Shown: positions 1-9,900 of the stretch, one piece after another
How the letters are laid out: each line of letters starts with the position of its first letter
Numbering within the stretch: the first letter of the stretch is position 1
From: Parachlorella kessleri
Lineage: Eukaryota; Chlorophyta; Trebouxiophyceae; Chlorellales; Chlorellaceae
Length of the DNA: 31,988 nt
Assembly: GCA_001598975.1 (NCBI GenBank)
Contig: BBXU01002605.1
Coordinates: forward strand, 1 to 31,988
Direction: 5' to 3'
Program-made: the position numbers and the translations under genes
Notes under the pieces: generated by a model
The model's input: only the letters and a program-made list of their open reading frames with translations
Databases searched by the model: none
What the model was told of the DNA's origin: nothing

Positions 1-958
1 TGACTAGGGGGTACCCAGCTTGAAAAAAGATGTACCCCTTAGGAGCCTCCTTGAACTTGGGTGGCCGCACCTTAACGCGGATATTTTAGTCAGAAGGAAG
101 TCAGGCAGTACCATCCCCCTCTTACAAATCGATCCTCATGTGTTAACACTGAGACACCAATTTATCAAGGCACACAGAAACCTGTTTGGTTCAGAAATCA
201 CCATCTGGCGTGACAAGCAGTCCATACTCCTTCGTTCTACGCGCTAAACTGCGCCAACTATTCTGTGCCACTGTGTTAGTGGATTGGATCAAACTGCGGG
301 TTCAACGCAGCCTATGCATGAAAAAGGCACTACCAGCGGCAAGCAAGCCAACCGGAGCCCAGGTAGAGGAAGGCTATCCGCAGCTCCTAGGACTACCCTG
401 CCCTTACCCCCCCGCTGGTGAGAGAGCTCGAGGTGTCGTTCCTGTCATTTTTGTCTCTTCGACTGTAGCGCAACCAACTGCTGATCACATCTTTGGTTTT
501 GGAGGTGATCTGAGCTGCCGGTCCACGGTCCGCACCGCTGTTTGTGCGCTGCAAACACATGCACTGCTGGTCGGAACTGTCGCGAAGGCTGGTTCCTGCC
601 CAGGAAGCTTTCTGCTAAGTGACTTTGTCATTGCCGGTCATATCCGCACCCGGATTTCAAGGCACGCAGGCCGTCGGTCATGCCTCGGACGGTCAAGGGC
701 TATGTAAGGCCCCAAGTTCCTGTGGCCCTTATTTGTGTTTGCTGAGCAAAGATACCCTACGGGTAGTCTCTCCGAGCTTGTGCTTGTCACGCCGGAACCA
801 CTAGCTCGCTACCACTTACGTTTGTTTGCAACCACCATTGACCTCCGAAACTGGAAGTGATCCACAGCCATCCTTGGCAGCTCTTGTTACTAGAAACACG
901 CTGTAGTTTGGTCTGAGAAACTACCACTGCACTTCAACAGGCCGGAACTGGAGCTGCC
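1..958. other. No recognisable gene; upstream flank of the protease gene
   Basis: I see no conserved protein or RNA here. Two open frames (about 20-247 and 186-707, + strand) have no recognisable motif and no splice-linked partner, so I do not call them genes. A TGTAA at 703-707 could be the poly(A) signal of a + strand gene starting outside the window. The last couple of hundred bases should hold the promoter and 5' UTR of the protease gene, but I find no clear TATA box. Confidence 0.5.
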
Positions 959-3900
959 ATGACGATCAAGCACCAAGTCCTGTTGGCTAACCTGGCGCTC
1001 GGGCTGCTTCTCCTCACGAGTTTGGCTGTACAGGTGACGATGAGCAGCAGCAGTATGGACTCCGGCCTAGTCACTTGGAGTTGCGGTTTTTACACGACTG
1101 CCTTGTTTGGTTGGAACTATTTTGGGTGCTCAGCCTCGCCATTGTGACCAGAGTCAGAGGTGCTAGTGCTTCTTGATATCATCTATGACGTGCAGTGTTA
1201 GTTGGCGAGTGAGGGCAGTTGTTTGACAGGGCTAGCTGCAGCGAAATATAGCACATTTCCTGACGGCCACCACCGCTGCTTTCCCACCTGTGCAGGCACA
1301 CGCTGAGGAGGCCAGCTCTTGGGGAACGGCCGCCAGGAACCCCCCCAAATTTGCAGCCGACCGCATCTTTGTGAAGTTCAAGACCACGGGTCTGGGCGCT
1401 CAGGCAGTGGGTGCTGCCAGGGCCAGGAGTGTGCGCCTCTCCAAGGGCGTCACCGTGGAGTCTGCCGTGAAGGCATACCAGGGCCGCTCTGGTGAGTAGC
1501 CACCCCCACAGGCAAACTGGAGGGTCTCAGCGTCCTGTTAGCTCCGACCCTGGCCTGGAGGACATGTATCATTGGTCAGCGTGGGCGGCAGCATGGGCAA
1601 GATGTGTGGGTGCAGCAGGTTTGAGTGTGTCGTCCCAGGCTGTCTTGCCTGCCGTCCACCCTACTTGCGCCGCCCCTGCTTGAGCAACACATCCCCTCGC
1701 TCACCCATGCCTGGTGCGCCTGCTCTGCAGACGTGGAGTGGGCTGAGCCTGACTTTGCCCTCACGCCAGACGATGTCACCCCCAACGACCCCAACTTCAA
1801 CAACCAGTGGGGCCTCCCCAACATCATGGCCCACTTGGCCTGGAACATCACCACCGGCAGCTCCAACGTGACTGTGTGCACCATCGACTCGGGCATCGAC
1901 TACAAGTGAGTTGCCTTCCTGCAGCTCAGCGAGGCCACAGTAGTGCCTGAGTCATCAATGCGGTGCCCCTATCAGCTTCCCGCTGTTCTGACGACACAAT
2001 AGTACTGCCTGGATTTCTGAGCAAGGCTTGTCCCCTGCTTAGCAACAAACTGCTGCATTGGCGCTGTTGTCTTTGACCCGGCCCGAGGTTGCTCTGCATC
2101 CCAGACTCACTCCTCAGTTGCTGCCCGCCCGCCTGCCTGCCTGCAGCCATCCCGACCTCAAGCCCAACCTGCACCCCGCCACCGGCACCAGCTTCATTGA
2201 CAACGGCAACCTGATGGACGGGCTGGGCCACGGAACACATGTGGCAGGCATCATTGGGGCCTCCGGCAACAACAGCCTCATGGTGTCCGGGGTCAACTGG
2301 AAGGTGAGCCGGCAGCGCAGCCAGCTGGGTGCTCTAACTGGGGCGAGGGACCTGCTGGCAGGGGTCATGCCGCTTGCCTCCCTTGGGATCAATGATGCCC
2401 ACAAGAGTAGTTGCCACGCTGTCCGTCTGGGCTTCTGCCAGGAGATGCGCTGTGTGCAGGCCTGTCCCTGCAGCAAACCCAAAGCTGCCGCAAGCGCTGC
2501 TGAACGTACCCCGCTGCCTTCCTGCAGGTCAAGCTGCTGGCTTGCCGGTTCATGGATGCCTCCGGGGTCGGCTACACCGGCGCCGCCTCCAACTGCGTGG
2601 ACTACTGCGTGAGGATGGGGGCCAAAGTGATTAGCGGCTCCTTCTCCGGCGACTACTACAGCCAGCAGCTGCGGGACGCCATCAACGCGGCAGGGAACAA
2701 GGGCGTGCTGTATGTGGCCTCCGCTGGCAACAAGAAGAGAAACCTGGACACAAACCCTGTGTACCCTGCAGCGCTCAACCTGCCCAACCAGCTGACGGTG
2801 GCCGCGTCCTTCTGGTCAATGTGAGTGGGCAACGGATCTGTCAAGGCTGTGACCTGTGCTGTGTGGGTGGCTTGTGTGTGCTGCTATGAGCCTGAGGCAC
2901 AGGCTTGGGTTGTGTTGGCCTTGCTACCTCTGGTGCTGACTGGATTGGCATGCACCCTGTGCCTTGTTTTGATACGCACCACTTAGTCTTATCAAAACGC
3001 TGCTCTGCACTCTTGAGCTTGCCTCAGGGCTCAGTTCTGAGCTTGCCTCCTGGCTGCGGTGCCCTGTCTCTCTCTGGGAAGAGCAAGCCTCAACAAGCCT
3101 CCGCAACCAAGTGCAACCCTGCCTGGCTTGCTTGCAGGAGCAACTGGCGGCCCGAGCTGTCCAGCTACTCCAACTACAGCCCAAGCAAGGTGCACATTGC
3201 CGCGCCTGGTGATAACATCCTGTCCACCAAGCTAGGCGGCGGCACGGTGACAATGGGCGGCACCAGCATGGCCACCCCCTTTGTGTCTGGCTCGGCCGCG
3301 CTGCTGCTCTCCGTTGCGCCCCAGCTGACGCCTGCCCAGCTCAAGGACCTGCTGATGTCGACTGTGCGCACCAGCCCAGCGTTTACCGGCAAGGTTGTAT
3401 CGGTGAGTTGCCAGGGTGGGCGCTGGGCTAGGGGGTAGGCAGGCAGCCCGCATCTTAGATGGGTCTGGGCGGGCTGGTGGCTGGTGCCGCCTGCTTGGCT
3501 CAGGTTGTTTACTCCACTTAGAATATGGGTTGACCACTGACAGGCTCGCTACACTACACCCGTCTCTTTCAGTCCCCACGGTTGCACAGCAGCTGCCCTG
3601 CCGGTGCTTGGCTGGTGACCACATGCTGCACACCCGGCTGTGCAGCAAGCCTGCAGGTGTGCCGCTGCTGTGCGGGGTTTGCTCACGTTGTTGCGCTGAA
3701 GCGTGCAGTGTCTTGTGACCCACACACAGCACGGCCACCTTCAATGCTGATCACGACTGCTTGTTGTGTTCCCTTCTGTTGTGCAGGGGCTGCTCAATGT
3801 CAACGACGCCATTCTCAAGTACCTGGCTGCAAACCCCCCCGTGGCTCCTAAGGCCTCGCCCTCACCCTCTCCCAGTCCTGCCATGGCCGCCCAACCGAAG

Positions 3901-4425
3901 CCCTCCCCCTCGCCCAGTCCTGCCATGGCCGCCGTGCCGAAGCCCTCCCCCTCTCCCAGCCCAAAGCCCCTCCCCTCGCCCAGCCCAAAGCCTGCAGGGT
4001 CTACTAGCACTGCTGCCTCCTCTCCAAAGGCCAGCAGCCCGTCTCCAAAGGCCAGCAGCCCGTCGCCTAAGCCTAGCAGCCCGTCGCCGAAGCCAAGCAG
4101 CCCGTCGCCCAAGGCCAGCAGCCCCTCACCCAGCAAGGTTGCGGCAGTACCCAGCAGCAGTCCTTCGCCCAAACCGGCTGCTTCCCCAGCCAAGCCTGCG
4201 GCAGCAGCGTCCCCTAAGCCTACAGTCTCCAGCAGCACCCCCTCTCCAAAGGCTGGCAGCCCCTTGCCAAAGGCCAGCAGTCCATCGCCAAAGGCCAGCA
4301 GCAGCCCCGCACCAAAGGCCACCAGTCCCACACCGAAAGCCAGCGGGGTACCTAAGCCGGCAGCAAGACGGCTGCTCCGAGGAGGGGAGGTGGGGGTCAT
4401 TAGCACGGGGAGATTCTCATTATAG
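959..4425 (+). CDS. Secreted subtilisin-like serine protease (S8) with Ser-Pro-Lys-rich C-terminal tail
   Basis: Seven exons join in frame: 959-1033, 1296-1491, 1731-1905, 2147-2303, 2528-2820, 3138-3402, 3787-4425, giving 599 residues. The first 25-28 residues form a hydrophobic signal peptide (LLANLALGLLLL) ending near an A-H-A cleavage site. A prodomain-like stretch follows (DRIFVKFK, about residue 47). The catalytic domain spans about residues 110-385 and has the complete S8 triad: Asp143 (TIDSGID), His177 (GHGTHVAG) and Ser342 (GGTSMATP), plus oxyanion Asn269 (ASAGN). Residues about 405-580 are Ser/Pro/Lys repeats like those of hydroxyproline-rich algal wall glycoproteins. Expected role: endoproteolysis outside the cell, possibly at the wall. 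Chlamydomonas sporangin (hatching enzyme) is also subtilisin-like, but assigning that role here would be a guess. The start is chosen because it supplies the signal peptide and a phase-matched donor. Confidence 0.88.
3853..4371 (+). repeat. Imperfect tandem repeat encoding Ser-Pro-Lys-Ala units
   Basis: Short direct repeats (roughly 12-18 nt, variants of AGCAGCCCGTCGCCAAAG) fill most of the last exon of the protease gene. They encode units such as SSPSPKA. The same stretch produces a long open frame on the minus strand (Leu/Gly/Phe-rich), which is a by-product of the repeat. Confidence 0.85.
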
Positions 4426-5344
4426 ATGGATTGGAAGCAAGCAGCCTGCCTGCTTCATGGAACTAGTAGACGGGCAACTGGCCCTATTGCAGAGCAAGTG
4501 GCAATTTGTGTCATTGAATTCCTGGATTAGCAGTCTCTGCTATGACAATAGCATGCACAAAGCTGTTGTGGTGCTTGCCGTTTTTGTGCTCTCGGAAACT
4601 CAGGTGTTTTTCACCGTCAAACCAGCAGGAGTGTTCACTGCCTTCACTGCCTTTCGTTCACATGGTGGTCTTGGTGTGCCCTATTACATTGGCGATTATC
4701 GCACAAGGGTGCACCTGGCTGGCCAGTCCGGCCATATGCTTGACCTTTCTTTGCTGTACGGGCAAATGTGCCTGGACTGATGCTGTTGTGGAGTGTTGGT
4801 GAGTGGTTACTCACCATCACTGCAGGCTTGGCTGAGTGCTGCTCGTGGTACGTCATAGCGAGCAGGTCTGTGTACTGTATACTTGTGCTGCTGTGAGACG
4901 GACGCAACACTGTTGCATGAATTGTAGTCTGTACACCACGGTGCCGCAGTGTCTCCTTGTTTCTGTATCTTGCTAGGAGCCCCCGTTGGGCACCTGCTCG
5001 CTGTAGGTTGAGCATCTGGTTTAGGTTGTTGTACAGATACCCAGCAGCCAGCTTTACGTGAATCATCGTTTGTGAGCAGAGTTGGAACACACGCTGCTCA
5101 CATGTTGCACATATCGTTGAGTGTCTCTGTTTCTCTGATCATACCTCACATATTGTTGTTGGCAGGCAATGCAAATAGAGGTGAGATAGGGGTGACCACT
5201 GACAAAATGGGACGCAGTTTCTTGTTGCCTTCAATTGTAAGCAACATGCTTCTACTTGACAGACAGTAGATAAATGCTAGCGGTCAAGCGAGACCCGGTC
5301 CCTTGCAAGGACAAGTCTGACACTCTTGCTGTTGCCCAATATCA
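4426..5344 (+). other. Probable long 3' UTR of the protease gene
   Basis: No coding features are seen. A TGTAA at 5236-5240 is the first clear chlorophyte poly(A) signal after the stop codon and would give a 3' UTR of about 830 nt. Such lengths are not unusual in green algae. Confidence 0.5.
5236..5240 (+). promoter_or_regulatory. Candidate poly(A) signal TGTAA for the protease gene
   Basis: This is an exact TGTAA, the signal used by chlorophyte nuclear genes, and the first after the stop at 4425 on this strand. Confidence 0.4.
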
Positions 5345-5405
5345 ACCAAGTGAAGGCATGGCAGTGCTGATGGTGACCATCAGCACAGCCCTGCCTTCAC
5401 TCGGT
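5345..5405. repeat. 61-nt near-perfect palindrome
   Basis: The left arm (5345-5374) and right arm (5376-5405) are reverse complements at 27 of 30 positions, around a single central G at 5375. The innermost 11 bp (GTGCTGATGGT on the left) are perfect. It lies between the protease poly(A) signal and the P/MRP-like RNA gene, in sequence without coding signs. A transcript would form a long hairpin and the DNA could extrude a cruciform. It could be a small-RNA precursor, a miniature-element remnant or a terminator-like structure; the sequence does not decide. Confidence 0.85.
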
Positions 5406-5688
5406 CTCAAAGGGTTCTGGATCAGAGTGAATTATGTCCTCGCGGGATGTGGACCTCCAACGCTGACATGGAAAACAGGTCTGAGCAAGGACACTTGTAA
5501 GAGCGGCACCAACTTTACTGTACTCTGTCCAACACTATCAGGGCAACTATCCTTTCCCGTCGCTTTGCGCCCCCAGCTTAGAGCACGGCTATCCTCCCAC
5601 CCTTATGCTGCACGCGTCGAAGGCGTGAATAAGCAAAAGAGAGTTTGGCACAGCATGCTGCAGCACGCCGAGGTGGTTGGTAGTTACC

Positions 5689-5694
5689 TTATAA
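5689..5694 (+). promoter_or_regulatory. TATA box of the P/MRP-like RNA gene
   Basis: TTATAA lies about 25-30 bp before the inferred RNA 5' end, the spacing of an external (type 3) Pol III promoter as used for U6 and RNase MRP RNA genes. I do not see a plant-type upstream sequence element further 5'. Confidence 0.5.
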
Positions 5695-5718
5695 GGAACC
5701 CGCTGCTACCAGCTTGTG

Positions 5719-5945
5719 AGTCTAGGGCAAAATCCTGACGGCTTCGCGGAGGAAAGTCCGCGGAGCTAAATGCGCCGGGCTAGCCTGCAACTGAAGAACC
5801 TCGCGAGGGTCGACTTGTTGGGTGATGACTTGGCGAGTCGGGCAATCCGCCCTGCGGTTGGTCCGGTCATGGCGGACGGAATGTTCAGTACATGGGTCGT
5901 CACTCAAGGTCGGAGCTCCGCCTGCGGCCATTGCCCTGGAATTTT
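5719..5945 (+). ncRNA. RMRP: RNase P/MRP-like RNA, most likely RNase MRP RNA
   Basis: The core box GAGGAAAGTCCGCGG (5749-5763) matches conserved region I of RNase P/MRP RNAs; it is close to the MRP form GAAAGTCCCCGG and to bacterial GAGGAAAGTCCG. Helices fall in family order. P1 is 10 bp, 5721-5730 with 5931-5940. P2 is 8 bp, 5736-5743 with 5895-5902. P4 is 8 bp, 5760-5767 with 5914-5921. The strand order P1-P2-P4-P2'-P4'-P1' is the family pseudoknot. A TATA box precedes it, and TTTT (5942-5945) directly follows P1, as in Pol III transcripts. MRP RNA, with its proteins, processes pre-rRNA in the nucleolus; plants lack nuclear P RNA, which favours MRP. Odd: almost no room for the P3 domain between P2 and the core box. 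A longer RNA to about 6011 is possible, because AGCTCGCGGA (about 5973-5982) could also pair with the box. Confidence 0.62.
5942..5945 (+). terminator. Pol III terminator (TTTT)
   Basis: Four Ts lie on the sense strand immediately after the 3' strand of helix P1. This is the only T4 run on this strand for at least 200 bp downstream. Confidence 0.5.
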
Positions 5946-6946
5946 CCTCGTGACCATCAATCAGTGCGTGGTTAGCTCGCGGATATTCCATACAGAGCCC
6001 TGTATAACTCATCCGCACGTGGTGTTCACCACCAGTTGGGACCTGCATGTGGGAACGCCCGAGTGGTCTGGTCTTGGTGCATATATGTGTTGGGAAGACG
6101 GGGAACCAACGTCCGAGGGCTGCTGTACTAGCGTTGTTTACCGGAGCCTGCATCACACCAGTGTGGCTGGGAGTGTACTAAAATGACATAGATAGGCAAC
6201 ATGGCCGATATCTCAGGGAAAGTAGGAGCCAGGGACGGGTAGCATAACATTGCTACAGGGTAAAGAAGGGCAGGTTTCCCCCCAAGAAAGAAAAAGGCAG
6301 GGCGGAGGTACAAGCTGTGTCAGTAGTGGACGCCTACCACAAAACACATCCAGGTGGATATGCACCTGCGTCGGTCAGCATGGTAGGCGGTGGAGAACAC
6401 AGGAGGACACACTAAGGGCCAGCTCGCAAGGCAACCAGCCGCCCACCCCAGCAAACGACCCCCACAACTTGGAGTCCTGTAGATAGCCAGCATGTGCAGA
6501 GGATACGAACAATCGCACACCCAGCACAGATGAGCAAGCGTGGAATAGGAAGCGCAGACCACCGTGCCAGCCGCATATATGTAGCAGCAGCCAGCAGCAG
6601 CCAGCTGCGAGCAGCCCCAGCAGCAGTGCGAGTTATAGCAGCGAAAGCAAGCAGAGAAAGACACTGAGTTTGAAGTCACTAGCAAGAGCAAGTAAAAGTG
6701 GCTGCCAAATCAAGGGAGCTAACGCCGACTGAGTGGACACCATGGTGACCTGCGCCGCTGAAGGCAGAGGCTCAGCAAAGGTGGATCAAACAGACACCAA
6801 CTTTCTGCACCATACGGGTTGTGCCAAGCTGGCCTCCCCTTGTGGTCCCTCTCAGGACACGCACTCTGCAAAACGCACATTGCGTACCCCTGCCATGGGA
6901 ATCCATTCCGCGAGCGTGTGTGCACCATCTAGGCTCAAGCAGGCCA
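5946..6946. other. Gene-free stretch between the P/MRP-like RNA and SNAPC3; includes the SNAPC3 3' UTR
   Basis: I find no conserved coding sequence. Because SNAPC3 reads leftward and ends at 6947, its 3' UTR lies here. No TGTAA is visible on the minus strand, so its poly(A) signal is a variant or I missed it. A CAG/GCA-rich low-complexity patch lies at about 6586-6632. Confidence 0.5.
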
Positions 6947-9900
6947 CTAGGGCCGCAGCCAGCCCCCCCCCTGGCGCTGCACACGGTGCTCATAGGTGTA
7001 GGGAAAGACGACATAGTCGGTGTACCGAGCGTTGCCATCCTTGTCGTAGTGCATCGACTTGAAGCACTCCTCACACCAGAAGTAGGGGGAGTGGGGCGCG
7101 TGCCGGTCATCGTAGGTCACCTTGGCAGCAGGAGTGGCGCTGCAAACCTGCAACAGCCGGGGACGGAAGCGATCCATAGGTGATCACTTTGTCTGGGGAA
7201 GGCCAGTGACAATGCCAGGCGATGCTATGAACGGCCTTGTGACCCAAGGACCCCAGGCTACGCTGAGAGTTTGCACACACAGCTACAGCTTGGGCTGAGG
7301 GGTTGAGGGGTCGTCCATGGCGACAACGGAAAGCACTCCCCCCTGGCCAGCACAGCGCTGTTGCAAGCTTGCCGCGGGTCCTGCTGTGAGAGTAAGTAAC
7401 AAGTCGTCTACATCAGCAGGGACTGCCACGACGCCCCCTGACAACAAAAAACAAGCAGCGGAGCCTTCACCCAACCTGCGCTAGCCCAGCGCCGGCATCC
7501 CTGCTGGGGCGCACCTCACAGTAGCGGTGGTGCCCGGGGGCAGGCACCAGCCCGGGGAAGGGGTACTGGGAGACCAGGGGGGGGTCCGTGTCAGGGTCAA
7601 ACAGGCGCACGTCTTTAAAGACTATAGCATGCTCGCACCCGCCCTGCAAGCGGACATGAATGACCACCACATGAGACGGCGATGCAGGTCTGCGGGAACC
7701 ACACCTGGCCTGCGCACGGGGGTGGAGCGGCCGAGGCAATGATGCCATATCTGGTGGCGGCCTGTGCGCCCCAAGCTTAGCACCACCAGGTGTCCCCAAC
7801 CCCGAGCCCAGCCACGGGCACACCTCTGTACCCGCTGGCGTGCCGGTGCCGCTAAAGACCAAGCGTGCCAGCTCAGCAGGCTCCCGGGCGGTAGCAGATG
7901 CAATGATGCAAGGTCTAAATAGCACATAAAATCCAACACGTCAACTACCATATGAGCAGGTAGCGTGCCTGGTGACAGTAGAGGTTGACTGCCCCTGGGC
8001 CCAGCCGCAGCCAGAGCTGGTCAAAGGTGGTGGACTCCATGGCCGCGCTGCTGAACTCGCTGGTCAGCTGGTCGCAGCGGTCATAGCCAGGAGGAGGGTG
8101 GGGGGGTGCTGCGATCTTGTGCTCCCTGCACCGCATGCACACTGGGACACCGGGCTTTGGGAAAGGCGCGAGAAGAACGAGGCAGCCCCGAAGTATGGTC
8201 CTCGCTGCAACTGCAGGCCAATCCCTGCAGAGAGCACGGCACTTGTTGCACCAGACCCTGCTGTCTATGCTGGAGCCAGGGAGAGAACCCCTTGCAGCGC
8301 TGATGCTGGGTGGCTAACTCAAGCACGACTCAGCGAGGCATGCCGCCACCTTGTGGGTGTTGCCCAACACAAAAGTTTGCCTGCCAAGTACCCCTGCACC
8401 CTTTCCCACTTTCTATGGCCCCTCCAGGCCATGAACAGGAGAAGCTGAGCCGGTCGCAAGGCACTGCACACGCACCTGTTGAACCTTCGGACTGACTCCG
8501 AGTAGTCAGCGTTCCCTGGCTCCCTTGTGTCATTAAAGAAGGTGCCCTCCACATACAGGTAAGCACCGCCCTTGGCCAGCTGCACAGGTGGCTGCCCTGT
8601 GGCCTGGCAGGTGTCGTTCACCTGCAGTCGAGCACTCAAACAAACTCTCAGGCCTGCGCGGGGGGTCAAGTCGTCAGCATGGTACACCCTGCTGTGCTCT
8701 TGACAGCTTTCCTTCCTGGGCCTGTTGTCGGAGCCCACCCTGGCCCCTGGCCGTCCCTTGTGGGAATCGCCTTACCCTCAATGTGGCAGTACGCACAAGT
8801 ACACACAAGACAGCATCCAATGGCCGGGTTCTTCAGTCCCACGTGTCCCACCCTGCTCACCACACCACCCACAGTGCCAGGGTTAGGCACGCCCCAACAC
8901 AGGACAGCGCTACCGGCCGTCCCAGGCATGAGTGGCGGGCGAGCAAGCCAGCCAGCGACAGACCTGCCGCTGCGTGGCCGCCACGTTGTCGTCGGTCAGG
9001 CAGTGGATGGCGTCCCGGAGGGCGGTCAGGGGCTGGCTGCCCAGCAGGAGCAACTCCTGGGAGGGGTGGGCCGATGTGGCGGGCTGGCGGGGCAGGAGGA
9101 CGGACACATGCACCACCACCTCCCCCTCACCGACCCTGCAGCCAGCAGCAGCAGCAGCAGGGCAGCGGGGACCAAGGGGTGGGCCGGCTGTCACAAGAAC
9201 TTGGGTGGGCAGCGAGAGGTGGCATAGAGGTCATTCCATGGTTTCGCAGCGCCGACCATCACCTTAGAACTGGCAGAACTGATTGCCTCAGCCACTAAAG
9301 CGTGCAAGCTAATCCACTTCCGCCCAGACTCTGCCACAAGCACACCAGCTCTCATGCTGCAAAAGCCATCGAAGAGAAGAGCAGCCAGCAAGGTCAGGCA
9401 GCAATGGTCCTGCCCCTGGCTGTGGAAACCAAGGGGCGGCGGCGACACTCACAGTTCCTGCTCGGACGCGGCCTCCCTCTTGGTGAGCGCCCCTTCCAGC
9501 CTGACTGAGAGCGCCTTGGCGGTAGCCTCCCGCTGGGTAAGCGCGGCCTGGGCCTGGACTACCTGTGGGAGATCCAGCACGCTTTGTACGCTGTGGAGCA
9601 CCTGCAGCACCACAGCATGACATTCCAGCTCGCCGCTGGGTGTGTTGGGGGGTCTGTGTGTGTGTATGGAGGGTGGTGGGGTGGGGGGGGGGGGGGGGGT
9701 CAGATTGCAGCCGGCAGTTGCACTTTCAAGTATGCATCACCATGCTCTTGAGCTGCGCAGCATTGGTAGAGCGCTGACCGGAGCAAAAGTGCCAGAGCGC
9801 TGCTTTCACGTGAGTGCGTTAGTTTTTTCCCTCTGCGGCGCTGCGCAGGCCAATGTACTCTGGTTGTTCAGAGCTTTTGCAAAGTGGAAAGGTCCTTTGC

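Noticed and set aside
186..707. 173-residue + strand open frame near the window start
   Set aside because: No recognisable domain and a composition typical of random open reading in GC-rich DNA; it cannot be linked to an exon chain.
3741..4406. Long minus-strand open frame rich in Leu, Gly and Phe opposite the protease tail
   Set aside because: It is the antisense reading of the Ser-Pro-Lys repeat, with repeat-driven periodic composition and no motif; the + strand frame continues a confirmed protease.
3741..4406. CRISPR-like array
   Set aside because: The repeats are coding, variable and without spacers, and the genome is clearly eukaryotic.
5770..6186. 138-residue open frame over and after the P/MRP-like RNA
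   Set aside because: It overlaps a structured RNA with its own TATA box and terminator, and shows no protein motif.
9750..9800. tRNA-like A-box sequence (ATTGGTAGAGCGCTGACC)
   Set aside because: There is no T-arm (GGTTCGAATCC-like) and no acceptor stem at tRNA distance; it lies inside a SNAPC3 intron.
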